A model generated the notes under the pieces. It was not told where the DNA came from. It saw only the letters and a list, made by a program, of their open reading frames with translations, and searched no databases. Below, one piece after another: positions 1-6,016 of a stretch of DNA of 6,031 bases; position 1 is the first letter of the stretch, and every line of letters begins with the position of its first letter. The stretch is from Desulfobulbaceae bacterium (GTDB lineage Bacteria; Desulfobacterota; Desulfobulbia; Desulfobulbales; DAOVSZ01), in NCBI GenBank assembly GCA_030627725.1, contig DAOVSZ010000179.1, forward strand, positions 1 through 6,031, written 5' to 3'. The position numbers and the translations under genes are program-made.

Positions 1-34
1 CTTTCTTGAGGTTCAGAAGGCTGAAATAGTCCAT
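1..34 (-). CDS. 5' end of a downstream gene, possibly an ExeA/GspA-like AAA ATPase (partial)
   Basis: An ATG two bases after the rodA stop codon opens a frame of 11 codons, MDYFSLLNLKK, before the window ends; the next codon begins with G. An AGGA ribosome binding site lies inside the last rodA codons (46-49), 11 nt before the ATG, so the gene is probably translated as part of the same operon. The short sequence resembles the beginnings of ExeA/GspA-type AAA ATPases as I remember them (an M-x-Y-x-x-L-L-N-L pattern, usually followed by EPF). Eleven residues cannot prove a family. That a gene starts here is fairly secure from spacing and ribosome binding site; the function is a guess. Confidence 0.55.
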   Translation of the reverse strand, partial: MDYFSLLNLKK

Positions 35-36
35 CG

Positions 37-1155
37 TTAACTATGTCCTGGCGCCATAAAGCGGCGCATCCGGATATTTATGAGAATGCCGATGCCGATC
101 AGGGTAGTAAGCAGTGAAGAGCCTCCATAACTGAAAAGCGGCAGCGGCATGCCGACAACCGGCAGAAGACCCAGGACCATCGCAAGGTTGATGAAGGACT
201 GCCAGAATATCAGAGAAATAATCCCGAAGGCAAGAAGCACGCCGAATTTATCGCGGGAGGAAATTGCAATGTTAAGTCCCCAGAGAATGAAAAAGAAATA
301 ACAGGCCAGAAAGAAGAGAGAACCGACAAATCCCCACTCCTCGGCCCAGACGGAAAAGGCAAAGTCGGTATGCCGTTCCGGAAGAAAATCCAGATGCCCC
401 TGGGTCCCTTTGAGGTAGCCTTTGCCGAATTTCAGGCCGCTGCCGACAGCGATTTTTGACTGGAGTATATGGTAGCCGCTGTTCAATGGGTCATTCTCCG
501 GATTGAGAAAGGTTTCAATACGCTGCCGTTGATAGGGTTTCAGAATAAACTTCCAGCTCAGAGGGATGGCGGATGTGCAGATCCCGAGAAGGATGCAGAG
601 CGTGGACCACTTCAGCTTAACGAACAGGGTCATGGAAACAAAGACGAAGCAGAGCATCATGGCTGTTCCGAGGTCAGGCTGTTTGAGGATGAGCAGAAAG
701 GGAAGAAGCGTGAGCAGGATGGGGACGCCAAGATCTCCAAGCGAAAACCCCTTGCCGGTGTCTTTCCTGTAGTAATAGCTGGCGAGCGAGATCACAAGCA
801 TGAGTTTTGCCGGTTCCGATGGCTGCAGCCTGAAGAACCCGAGGTCTATCCATCGCTGGGTATGGGCAACGGTCTTGCCGAATAAAAGGGCGGCGATCAG
901 GAGCGCCAGCATCGTGCAGTAGAGGGGATAATTCCAGGAGAGCAGTAAGCGGTAATCGACGCTGACGATAAGAAAAACAAGACCGAAACCAAAAAGGTAG
1001 TAATAGAGCTGCTTCAGGTAATAAGGCATCCCCGGCAGGGTATTCTGGTAGGTCGCACTGTAGAGGTTGGCGAGTCCCATACCTGCAATGGCCAGCACGA
1101 TCAGGAGCATGATCCAGTCGAAATTGAGAAGAAGTCGTCGATCAAAACGTATCAT
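37..1155 (-). CDS. rodA: RodA, SEDS peptidoglycan glycosyltransferase of the elongasome
   Basis: RodA polymerises lipid II into glycan strands on the outer face of the inner membrane during lateral wall growth, with PBP2 as its transpeptidase partner. The 372-residue protein has the usual length and about ten hydrophobic segments. SEDS signatures are present: RWIDLG...QPSEPAK (101-117), KQPDLGTA (158-165), YQRQRIETFLNP (208-219), GYHILQSKIAVGSG (227-240), FLPERHTDFAF (257-267) and the C-terminal FSYGGSS (341-347). Asp264 in the ERHTDF motif matches the essential Asp of the family. The ATG follows the mrdA stop codon by 9 nt. No good Shine-Dalgarno stands before it; a GGAAG lies too far upstream, so translation is probably coupled to mrdA. 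FtsW is the main alternative, but PBP2 and MreBCD as neighbours favour RodA. Confidence 0.96.
   Translation of the reverse strand: MIRFDRRLLLNFDWIMLLIVLAIAGMGLANLYSATYQNTLPGMPYYLKQLYYYLFGFGLVFLIVSVDYRLLLSWNYPLYCTMLALLIAALLFGKTVAHTQRWIDLGFFRLQPSEPAKLMLVISLASYYYRKDTGKGFSLGDLGVPILLTLLPFLLILKQPDLGTAMMLCFVFVSMTLFVKLKWSTLCILLGICTSAIPLSWKFILKPYQRQRIETFLNPENDPLNSGYHILQSKIAVGSGLKFGKGYLKGTQGHLDFLPERHTDFAFSVWAEEWGFVGSLFFLACYFFFILWGLNIAISSRDKFGVLLAFGIISLIFWQSFINLAMVLGLLPVVGMPLPLFSYGGSSLLTTLIGIGILINIRMRRFMAPGHS
46..49 (-). promoter_or_regulatory. Ribosome binding site of the downstream gene, inside rodA
   Basis: AGGA read on the minus strand, 11 nt before the ATG at 34-32. It lies within the final Pro-Gly-His-Ser codons of rodA and is part of the nine-base sequence CAGGACATA (50-42), also found before mreC and mrdA. 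The spacer is longer than usual, so initiation may depend partly on ribosomes finishing rodA. Confidence 0.5.
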
Positions 1156-1164
1156 GGCGTTGGT

Positions 1165-3063
1165 TTACGTTCTTCCAGAGGAAGGTTGAACAGCTGTCTG
1201 TTTGGAACCAGCTGTTTTTTTATCAGGTTTAATATCAAAATACCGCATCAATACCTCTTTGGCAACCGGGGCGGCGGCTGAACCGCCATGTCCGCCGTGT
1301 TCGATGAGAACCGTGACCGCAATTTCAGGCTTTTCCGCAGGGGCGAAACAGGTAAACCAGGCGTGGTCACGGTACTTGTAGGGAATTTCCTTGTCCGGGA
1401 CATTTTTGAATTTCGAGAGTCTCACGACCTGGGAGGTGCCGGTCTTGCCGCCGACTGTGATTCCTTTCAGTTTTGTCCTGCCGCCGGTGCCATGCTTTTC
1501 ATTTACAGCAGCGACAAGGGCATTTTTTATCATCTCCAGGTGCTCTTTTGAACCAAGTTTTTTTGTCACGTGCTTAGAAGAAAATTCCTTAATGATATTG
1601 CCGTCAGGATCTCGTATCGATTCGATGAACTGCGGTTTCAAAAGAACGCCGCCGTTCACAATGGCCGCTGTCATCGTACAGATCTGTAACGGTGTTGCCA
1701 GATTAAACCCCTGGCCGATGGAAATTGAGAGGGTTTCTCCTTCCTGCCACGGTTCCTGTCGTTTTCTGAGCTTCCACTCCGAGGTCGGAACCAATCCTGC
1801 CTTTTCATGCTCGAGCCTGATATTTGTTTTGTGGCCAAGTCCGAGATTGTCGGCATAGAAGGCCAGCTTGTCAACCCCGAGTTTGAGACCGGCCTGATAA
1901 AAATAAACATCGCAGGATTCTTTGAGCGCGCGGTGAAGATTTACAGCGCCATGCCCGCCTCTTTTCCAGCAGCCGTATCGCCTGTTGCCGAAGACCAGTG
2001 AGCCGGAGCAGTAAAAGACCGTCTCTTCAGTCACTACCCCTTCGGTGAGCGCCGCGAGAGCAGTGATAATTTTATAGGTTGAACCGGGAGGGTATTGCCC
2101 CTGAATGGTCTTGTTCAGGAGGGGATGCTGGTGGTTGTTCAGCAGTTTATTCCAGTTTTTCTGCGAAATGCCGCCGACAAAATGTTTCAAGTTAAGTTGG
2201 GGAGAACTTGTGAGGGCGAGGATCTTGCCGGTGTTGACCTCGATCGCCACCACAGCCCCTGCTTTATCTTTCATGGCCTGTTCCGCGGCATATTGTATAT
2301 CGATATCAATGGTCAGCTGAATGTCGTTGCCGGGCAGCGGTTCTTCCTTTGTGAGCTGTTTCTGTTCAAATCCCTGCACATCAACCTCAATAAAACGGTG
2401 GCCCTTGTCACCTCGGAGGTATTCTTCAAAGAGTTTTTCTATTCCCATTTTTCCGATCTGGTCACCGCTCTGATAGTTTTTCAGTTCAGGGTTGCTCAGG
2501 TCTTTCTGGTTGACCTCGCCGAGATAGCCGATGGTATGTGAGGCAAGGTCCTTGTAGAGGTAGTCGCGAGTGGGAAGCGCTTCGATGCGGATGCCCGGCA
2601 GTTCGAAATGACGGTTTTCGATATTGACCAGGGTCTTCCAGTCAATGTCTTCTTCAAGGCGGACCGGGATATGACGAGGCAGGTCGACAGCGGTCCGGAT
2701 CTTGTCCAGAATGGCTGTGATGTCCTTATCAAGGATTTTGGCCAGCCGTTTTATGACTTCATCCGGGTTGGGAGCGTCTTCTCTGACCCAGACAATATTG
2801 AAACAGGGTCGATTGGTTATGATATTTCTGCCCTTCCGGTCAAGAATGTTGCCCCGCGGGGCGGCGATCTCCTGCATGCGGATACGGTTTTTTTCCGATA
2901 GTGTGCCATAATCGGCGCCTTGATGAATCTGCAGGAACCAGAGACGGACAACGAGAATCGAGATCAGGAAGAGGATGATAGCAGTAGCGATATCGATCCG
3001 CTTCTTGAGCGTGATGACTTCGTTTTCATCAATCTTGGTTATCTTGTAAATGACCCGGGGCAT
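1165..3063 (-). CDS. mrdA: Penicillin-binding protein 2, elongasome transpeptidase
   Basis: Class B PBP that cross-links glycan made by RodA and is the target of mecillinam-type beta-lactams. I place the start at the ATG at 3063-3061, giving 632 residues: AGGA sits 9 nt before it and it follows the mreD stop by 4 nt. An upstream in-frame ATG (3105) would add 14 residues, overlap mreD and lose this site. A cytoplasmic start precedes one membrane anchor (about 24-46), then the pedestal domain beginning near AAPRGNILDR (67-76), then the transpeptidase domain (about 250-605). Catalytic motifs are PPGSTYK with Ser328 and Lys331, SCD (383-385), and KTGT (540-543). SxD in place of SxN occurs in other PBP2 proteins. 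Cys352, Cys365, His371 and Cys384 surround the second motif. The tail beyond 612 is polar and low in complexity. Confidence 0.96.
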   Translation of the reverse strand: MPRVIYKITKIDENEVITLKKRIDIATAIILFLISILVVRLWFLQIHQGADYGTLSEKNRIRMQEIAAPRGNILDRKGRNIITNRPCFNIVWVREDAPNPDEVIKRLAKILDKDITAILDKIRTAVDLPRHIPVRLEEDIDWKTLVNIENRHFELPGIRIEALPTRDYLYKDLASHTIGYLGEVNQKDLSNPELKNYQSGDQIGKMGIEKLFEEYLRGDKGHRFIEVDVQGFEQKQLTKEEPLPGNDIQLTIDIDIQYAAEQAMKDKAGAVVAIEVNTGKILALTSSPQLNLKHFVGGISQKNWNKLLNNHQHPLLNKTIQGQYPPGSTYKIITALAALTEGVVTEETVFYCSGSLVFGNRRYGCWKRGGHGAVNLHRALKESCDVYFYQAGLKLGVDKLAFYADNLGLGHKTNIRLEHEKAGLVPTSEWKLRKRQEPWQEGETLSISIGQGFNLATPLQICTMTAAIVNGGVLLKPQFIESIRDPDGNIIKEFSSKHVTKKLGSKEHLEMIKNALVAAVNEKHGTGGRTKLKGITVGGKTGTSQVVRLSKFKNVPDKEIPYKYRDHAWFTCFAPAEKPEIAVTVLIEHGGHGGSAAAPVAKEVLMRYFDIKPDKKTAGSKQTAVQPSSGRT

Positions 3064-3067
3064 GAAG

Positions 3068-3604
3068 CTATGTCCTGAATTGGTTTCTGCTGCTGCCGGT
3101 CGCAAACAGACCCTTTTTCTTTTCTTTTGTGTGTGTTGTTATCCAGTTGAAAAAACGGAAGAACGGCATGGCGAGAACGGCAAGAATGAGTGTCTGCAGG
3201 AGAACCTGTTTCCATGACCAGTTGATCTCAGCGTTTGTAGCCAGCATTGATGAAAAGAGAAAGACCCCACTGCACGAGAAAAGGTAGCAGGTTGCGACCA
3301 GAGGAGGCGGATGGGAGGTGTCGTTGATGAAAAGATTGACGGATGTGCCTTTCAGGACTACAAAAAGAACAAGGTATATAATCGGAAAAACACCTAAATA
3401 GATGCCGGCAAAAATATCCGTCAACATCCCGAAAAGAAAGACCAGGGTTCCACCGTTCGTCATCCTCATATGGGTCGCAATATAGACGATGAGAATAAAG
3501 AGCAGGTCCGGATTGCCGACCCATTCCGGCATACACTGAAAGAGGGTCGTCTGCAGGACCAGCAGCAGAGAGCCGAGTATGAAAAAAGTGATGTTGAGTG
3601 TCAC
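3068..3604 (-). CDS. mreD: MreD, rod-shape-determining inner membrane protein
   Basis: MreD is a small polytopic membrane protein that binds MreC and helps regulate the RodA-PBP2 pair. The 178-residue product is mostly hydrophobic, with about five to six membrane segments (roughly 4-23, 33-47, 51-69, 73-86, 102-122, 134-153) and a basic cytoplasmic tail (KEKKK, 160-164). Conserved features are NPDLL (31-35) and a G-x3-DIFAG element (59-67), typical of MreD. The start is GTG (3604-3602), 4 nt after the mreC stop. No good Shine-Dalgarno precedes it, and the sequence before it is A-rich mreC coding end. Translation is therefore probably coupled to mreC. The family diverges quickly, so position between mreC and mrdA carries much of the weight. 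Confidence 0.92.
   Translation of the reverse strand: MTLNITFFILGSLLLVLQTTLFQCMPEWVGNPDLLFILIVYIATHMRMTNGGTLVFLFGMLTDIFAGIYLGVFPIIYLVLFVVLKGTSVNLFINDTSHPPPLVATCYLFSCSGVFLFSSMLATNAEINWSWKQVLLQTLILAVLAMPFFRFFNWITTHTKEKKKGLFATGSSRNQFRT
3073..3076 (-). promoter_or_regulatory. Ribosome binding site that fixes the mrdA start
   Basis: AGGA on the minus strand, 9 nt before the ATG at 3063-3061 and within the last codons of mreD. It supports the 632-residue PBP2 over the longer reading from 3105. It belongs to the shared CAGGACATA sequence (3077-3069). Confidence 0.75.
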
Positions 3605-3608
3605 AGTT

Positions 3609-4442
3609 TTATTCTGCGAGAGAGGTTTCTTTCATGATTATGATAAGGTATTCAAGTTGGGAAAAATCAACGGTCGGCTTGATTTCAATCTCCTGAAACA
3701 TTCCTCTCCGGCTTTTGACCGCCTTGCTGACCGTGCCGAGGGGGAGGCCCTTTGGAAAAATGCTGCCAAAACCGGAGGTGATGATTGTATCTCCCGGGTG
3801 TATATTGTTATTTTTGAGGACATAATGCAGTTTGAAGATCTCCCCGTCACCCTTGATGATCCCCTGCACTCGGGTTTTCTGGACCAGGACGTCGATGGCG
3901 CTGTTCGGGTCGATTGCGAGCAGGATCTTGGCATAGTGGGGTGAAGTATCCATGACCTGACCGACAACACCTTCCACGGTAACGGCGGGCATGCCCTTTT
4001 TGACACCGTTGCTGCTTCCTTTGTTGACAATAATGGTCTTGAACCAGACAGAGGGGTCTTTGCCGATGATTTCCGCTGTGATTGTCGGCGGCGGCAAAGA
4101 TTCCTTTAAGCCGAGGAGCTTATTCAGCCTGATATTGGTGGCCGCAGCCTCCCGGTATTCGGCATTGATTGCCTTCATCTTCAGCAGTTCTTTATGAAGA
4201 TTTTCGTTTTCCGAACGGACATCCCCAAGGGCTATATAGTTATTCCAGAGTCCCCGCCAGTAGTCGATGCATTTTGTGGCCCCATATTGGGCTGTGCCGT
4301 AAAGTTCGAGCGCAAATTTATGTGGAGAGTTGAAACCCTGTCTGCCGACAGTTGAAAAGATAAAAAAAAGGGCAAAGACGAAGAAAATCACCGAGAGGAG
4401 CAGCATCTTGATCTGTCGGGAACGAGCTTCCTTCTTTTTCAT
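3609..4442 (-). CDS. mreC: MreC, periplasmic elongasome scaffold
   Basis: MreC is a bitopic inner-membrane protein whose periplasmic part binds PBP2 and is thought to activate it. The 277 residues show a short basic cytoplasmic start (MKKKEARSRQ), one membrane anchor (about 13-32), a coiled-coil-like stretch rich in Glu, Lys and Leu (about 72-112), and the paired beta-domains (about 120-270). Family motifs include NKGSSNGVKKGMPAV (140-154), GVVGQV (158-163), and TSGFGSIFPKGLPLG (222-236). The ATG is supported by AGGA 8 nt upstream (4451-4454). It lies 178 nt downstream of mreB and 4 nt before mreD. A run of eight T residues on the coding strand (complement of 4362-4369) falls in the membrane anchor; the frame is intact there. 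Confidence 0.95.
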   Translation of the reverse strand: MKKKEARSRQIKMLLLSVIFFVFALFFIFSTVGRQGFNSPHKFALELYGTAQYGATKCIDYWRGLWNNYIALGDVRSENENLHKELLKMKAINAEYREAAATNIRLNKLLGLKESLPPPTITAEIIGKDPSVWFKTIIVNKGSSNGVKKGMPAVTVEGVVGQVMDTSPHYAKILLAIDPNSAIDVLVQKTRVQGIIKGDGEIFKLHYVLKNNNIHPGDTIITSGFGSIFPKGLPLGTVSKAVKSRRGMFQEIEIKPTVDFSQLEYLIIIMKETSLAE

Positions 4443-4620
4443 GGGTTATGTCCTGCTAACGAATTCCGACCCAGTTGGGGCGATGGAAAGTTGAGGCCTG
4501 AAAGCACACGAGGGAGAGCAGGGCAGCGACGGCTACGTGTTGGAAGGTCAGGATGACACTTTCCAGCAGGATTTTGCATAATGGAGCAGATATTAATATG
4601 GGGTTATATAATGCTTACGA
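4443..4620 (-). other. mreB-mreC intergenic region (178 nt)
   Basis: This is the only sizeable gap inside the operon. On the minus strand it begins AT-rich just after mreB, with TATAAC and TATTAA hexamers that could serve as -10 boxes but have poor -35 partners, so a second promoter for mreC is possible but weak. An imperfect hairpin (4541-4565, TGGAA pairing with TTCCA) has no T-run after it and is not a good intrinsic terminator. A reading frame open from 4614 to 4456 has protein-like composition but no normal start. A 46-residue frame from ATG 4579 ends in an ATGA overlap with mreC but has no ribosome binding site. I annotate neither as a gene. Confidence 0.5.
4451..4454 (-). promoter_or_regulatory. 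Ribosome binding site of mreC
   Basis: AGGA on the minus strand, 8 nt before the mreC ATG, within the CAGGACATA sequence (4455-4447) that recurs before mrdA and before the downstream gene. It is the best-spaced of the three. Confidence 0.75.
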
Positions 4621-4630
4621 TCAGCTGATC
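4619..4630. repeat. Perfect 12-bp palindrome over the mreB stop codon
   Basis: GATCAGCTGATC reads identically on both strands and covers the TGA stop of mreB (4623-4621). It has no loop and no following T-run, so it does not resemble a terminator. It may be a chance product of the Ile-Ser-stop codons, or a small protein-binding or methylation site because it contains two GATC sequences. No function is shown. Confidence 0.4.
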
Positions 4631-5658
4631 ATGACTTCTTTCAGGACATCGATATTCTCAAGGGCCTTTCCAGACCCGAGAACAACTGAGGATAACGGAT
4701 CCTCAGCAATAATTATGGGAAGTCCTGTTTCTTTTTTGAGGCGTTTGTCCAGGTTTTTGAGCAAGGCGCCGCCGCCGGTCAGGACAATGCCCTGGTCAAC
4801 GATGTCAGCGGACAGTTCCGGCGGTGTCAGTTCAAGAGCCATTTTGACAGCCTCGATGATTGCATCAACCTGCTCTGAGATTGCGGCCCTGATCTCATCG
4901 GAATCAATGGTCAGGGTTTTGGGGACGCCTGAAACCAGGTCCCGCCCCTTTATGTCCATGGTCTCATAAGGAGGGTCGGGCATGACATCGCCGATTGTTG
5001 TCTTGATTACTTCCGCTGAATGTTCGCCAATGGCAAGGTTATGGTTTCTTTTGATGTGATGGAGGATGGCGTCATCCATCTTGTCACCGGCCACGCGCAC
5101 GGAATTGGCATAGACAATACCGGCAAGGGAGATGACGGCAACCTCGGTTGTGCCGCCGCCGATATCAACAATCATGTTGGCGGTCGGTTCGGTGATCGGA
5201 AGACCGGCGCCGATTGCAGCTGCCATCGGCTCCTCGATAAGATACACCTCGCGGGCCCCGGCCGACTCAGCTGACTCCTTGACCGCCCTTTTTTCCACCT
5301 GGGTGATGCCGGAGGGAACACTGATGATAATTCTCGGATGGACCAGGGTGCGGCGGTTGTGCACCTTGTTGATGAAGTAGCGAAGCATTGCCTCGGTCAC
5401 CTCAAAGTCGGCAATAACACCGTCCTTGATCGGGCGGATGGCCACAATATTGCCGGGTGTGCGTCCAAGCATCATCTTGGCTTCCTTGCCTACCGCAAGG
5501 ACCTTGTTGGTGCGGACATCCTGCCGCACAGCCACAACAGAAGGCTCTCTTAAAACAATACCCTTGCCCTTGACGTATACAAGGGTGTTTGCCGTGCCTA
5601 AATCAATGGCCAGATCGTTGGAAAGCCATCCAAGAAGCGAATCAACTGGTGAGAACAT
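4621..5658 (-). CDS. mreB: MreB, actin-like cell-shape protein
   Basis: MreB is a cytoplasmic, membrane-bound actin homologue that forms short curved filaments and guides the peptidoglycan machinery around the rod. The 345 residues match the usual length. Nucleotide-binding motifs are intact: phosphate 1, DLGTANT (19-25); the connecting region PIKDGVIADFEVTEAM (76-91); IEEPMAAAIGAG (141-152), with the catalytic Glu; phosphate 2, VDIGGGTTEVAVIS (164-177); and the adenosine motif GIVLTGGGALL (290-300). The first 13 residues (MFSPVDSLLGWLS) could form the amphipathic membrane-binding helix seen in Gram-negative MreB. The ATG has a weak AGG about 8 nt upstream (5667-5669) and begins the operon; a promoter candidate lies upstream at 5710-5739. 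DnaK-type chaperones share the fold but are about twice as long. Confidence 0.98.
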   Translation of the reverse strand: MFSPVDSLLGWLSNDLAIDLGTANTLVYVKGKGIVLREPSVVAVRQDVRTNKVLAVGKEAKMMLGRTPGNIVAIRPIKDGVIADFEVTEAMLRYFINKVHNRRTLVHPRIIISVPSGITQVEKRAVKESAESAGAREVYLIEEPMAAAIGAGLPITEPTANMIVDIGGGTTEVAVISLAGIVYANSVRVAGDKMDDAILHHIKRNHNLAIGEHSAEVIKTTIGDVMPDPPYETMDIKGRDLVSGVPKTLTIDSDEIRAAISEQVDAIIEAVKMALELTPPELSADIVDQGIVLTGGGALLKNLDKRLKKETGLPIIIAEDPLSSVVLGSGKALENIDVLKEVMIS

Positions 5659-5817
5659 GGAGTGTACCTAAAGGGTTATTTTCTTATGCATCATTTCAAA
5701 CTACCTTATATTATTACACTAACCTGTTGAAAATATCAAAAGAAATGAATCAGCTACCGTAACAAACTAAAGTGTCATTGGCAAGAAAAATGGCGGGAGC
5801 ATAATAAGAGAAAATTC
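5659..5817 (-). other. mreB leader and upstream region without a gene
   Basis: AT-rich non-coding stretch between mreB and the repeat cluster. It contains the weak mreB ribosome binding site (AGG at 5667-5669) and the promoter candidate at 5710-5739. I see no open frame of gene size, RNA gene or clear operator here. The change from AT-rich leader to the more GC-rich repeat segment falls near 5818. Confidence 0.6.
5710..5739 (-). promoter_or_regulatory. Candidate sigma-70 promoter of the mreB operon
   Basis: On the minus strand, TTGATA (5739-5734, five of six consensus bases) is followed after 18 nt by AATAAT (5715-5710, five of six). Transcription would begin near 5703, leaving a leader of about 45 nt before mreB. 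An overlapping alternative -10, TATAAG (5710-5705), pairs with TTTTCA (5733-5728) at 17 nt. The AT-rich setting and position directly upstream of the first gene support a promoter; the exact boxes are a visual match only. Confidence 0.5.
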
Positions 5818-5829
5818 GTAACTATTCAG
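5818..5829 (+). repeat. GTAACTATTCAG repeat, copy 1 (direct)
   Basis: First of three copies of GTAACTATTCAG. With its preceding C it is identical over 13 bases to copy 2, which starts exactly 45 nt further on. The stretch between them contains a short inverted pair, TGGAG (5831-5835) and CTCCA (5854-5858). Confidence 0.8.
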
Positions 5830-5862
5830 GTGGAGCAACAAGCGTGGTTTAAACTCCATCCC

Positions 5863-5877
5863 GTAACTATTCAGCAG
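5863..5877 (+). repeat. Left inverted repeat GTAACTATTCAGCAG (copy 2)
   Basis: Perfect 15-base inverted match to 6017-6031. It also repeats copy 1 directly over 12 bases (13 with the preceding C). Confidence 0.8.
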
Positions 5878-6016
5878 TGCTTCAGATGTGCACAAGCAGG
5901 CTGACGATGACACCGCTTCGCTGTTATAGTTGGCTATGCGAGAAGGCCTGATCGTGTGCAGGTAAGCGAGGCACGAGACTCCGGGTGGTGAGCGCAGCGA
6001 ATGAGCGGATGGAGTG

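Noticed and set aside
469..885. Plus-strand open frame of 138 codons inside rodA
   Set aside because: It lies opposite a complete rodA with all family motifs; the translation is charged, low in hydrophobic pattern and unlike any family I know.
1391..1858. Plus-strand open frame of 155 codons inside mrdA
   Set aside because: It is antisense to the transpeptidase domain of PBP2, including the KTGT motif region; no ribosome binding site or recognisable domain.
3064..3105. Longer mrdA start at 3105 adding 14 residues
   Set aside because: It overlaps mreD and has no well-placed ribosome binding site, while the ATG at 3063 has AGGA 9 nt upstream.
4362..4369. Run of eight A (T on the coding strand) in mreC as a programmed frameshift site
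   Set aside because: The mreC frame is intact with the expected domains on both sides, and the run is explained by Phe codons in the membrane anchor.
4541..4565. Hairpin in the mreB-mreC gap considered as a terminator
   Set aside because: The stem is short and interrupted and no T-run follows on the minus strand.
4439..4579. 46-codon minus-strand frame ending in an ATGA overlap with mreC
   Set aside because: There is no ribosome binding site before its ATG and the Pro/Arg/Ser-rich translation does not look like a protein; the competing frame in this gap has the better coding pattern.
4553..4969. Plus-strand open frame of 138 codons starting in the mreB-mreC gap
   Set aside because: Nearly all of it is antisense to the 3' end of mreB; its Ser/Met/Arg-rich translation is typical of a shadow frame.
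5878..6016. Possible tRNA or structured RNA within the repeat segment
   Set aside because: No cloverleaf, anticodon arm or T-loop pattern is visible; the pairing is better explained by the inverted repeat architecture.
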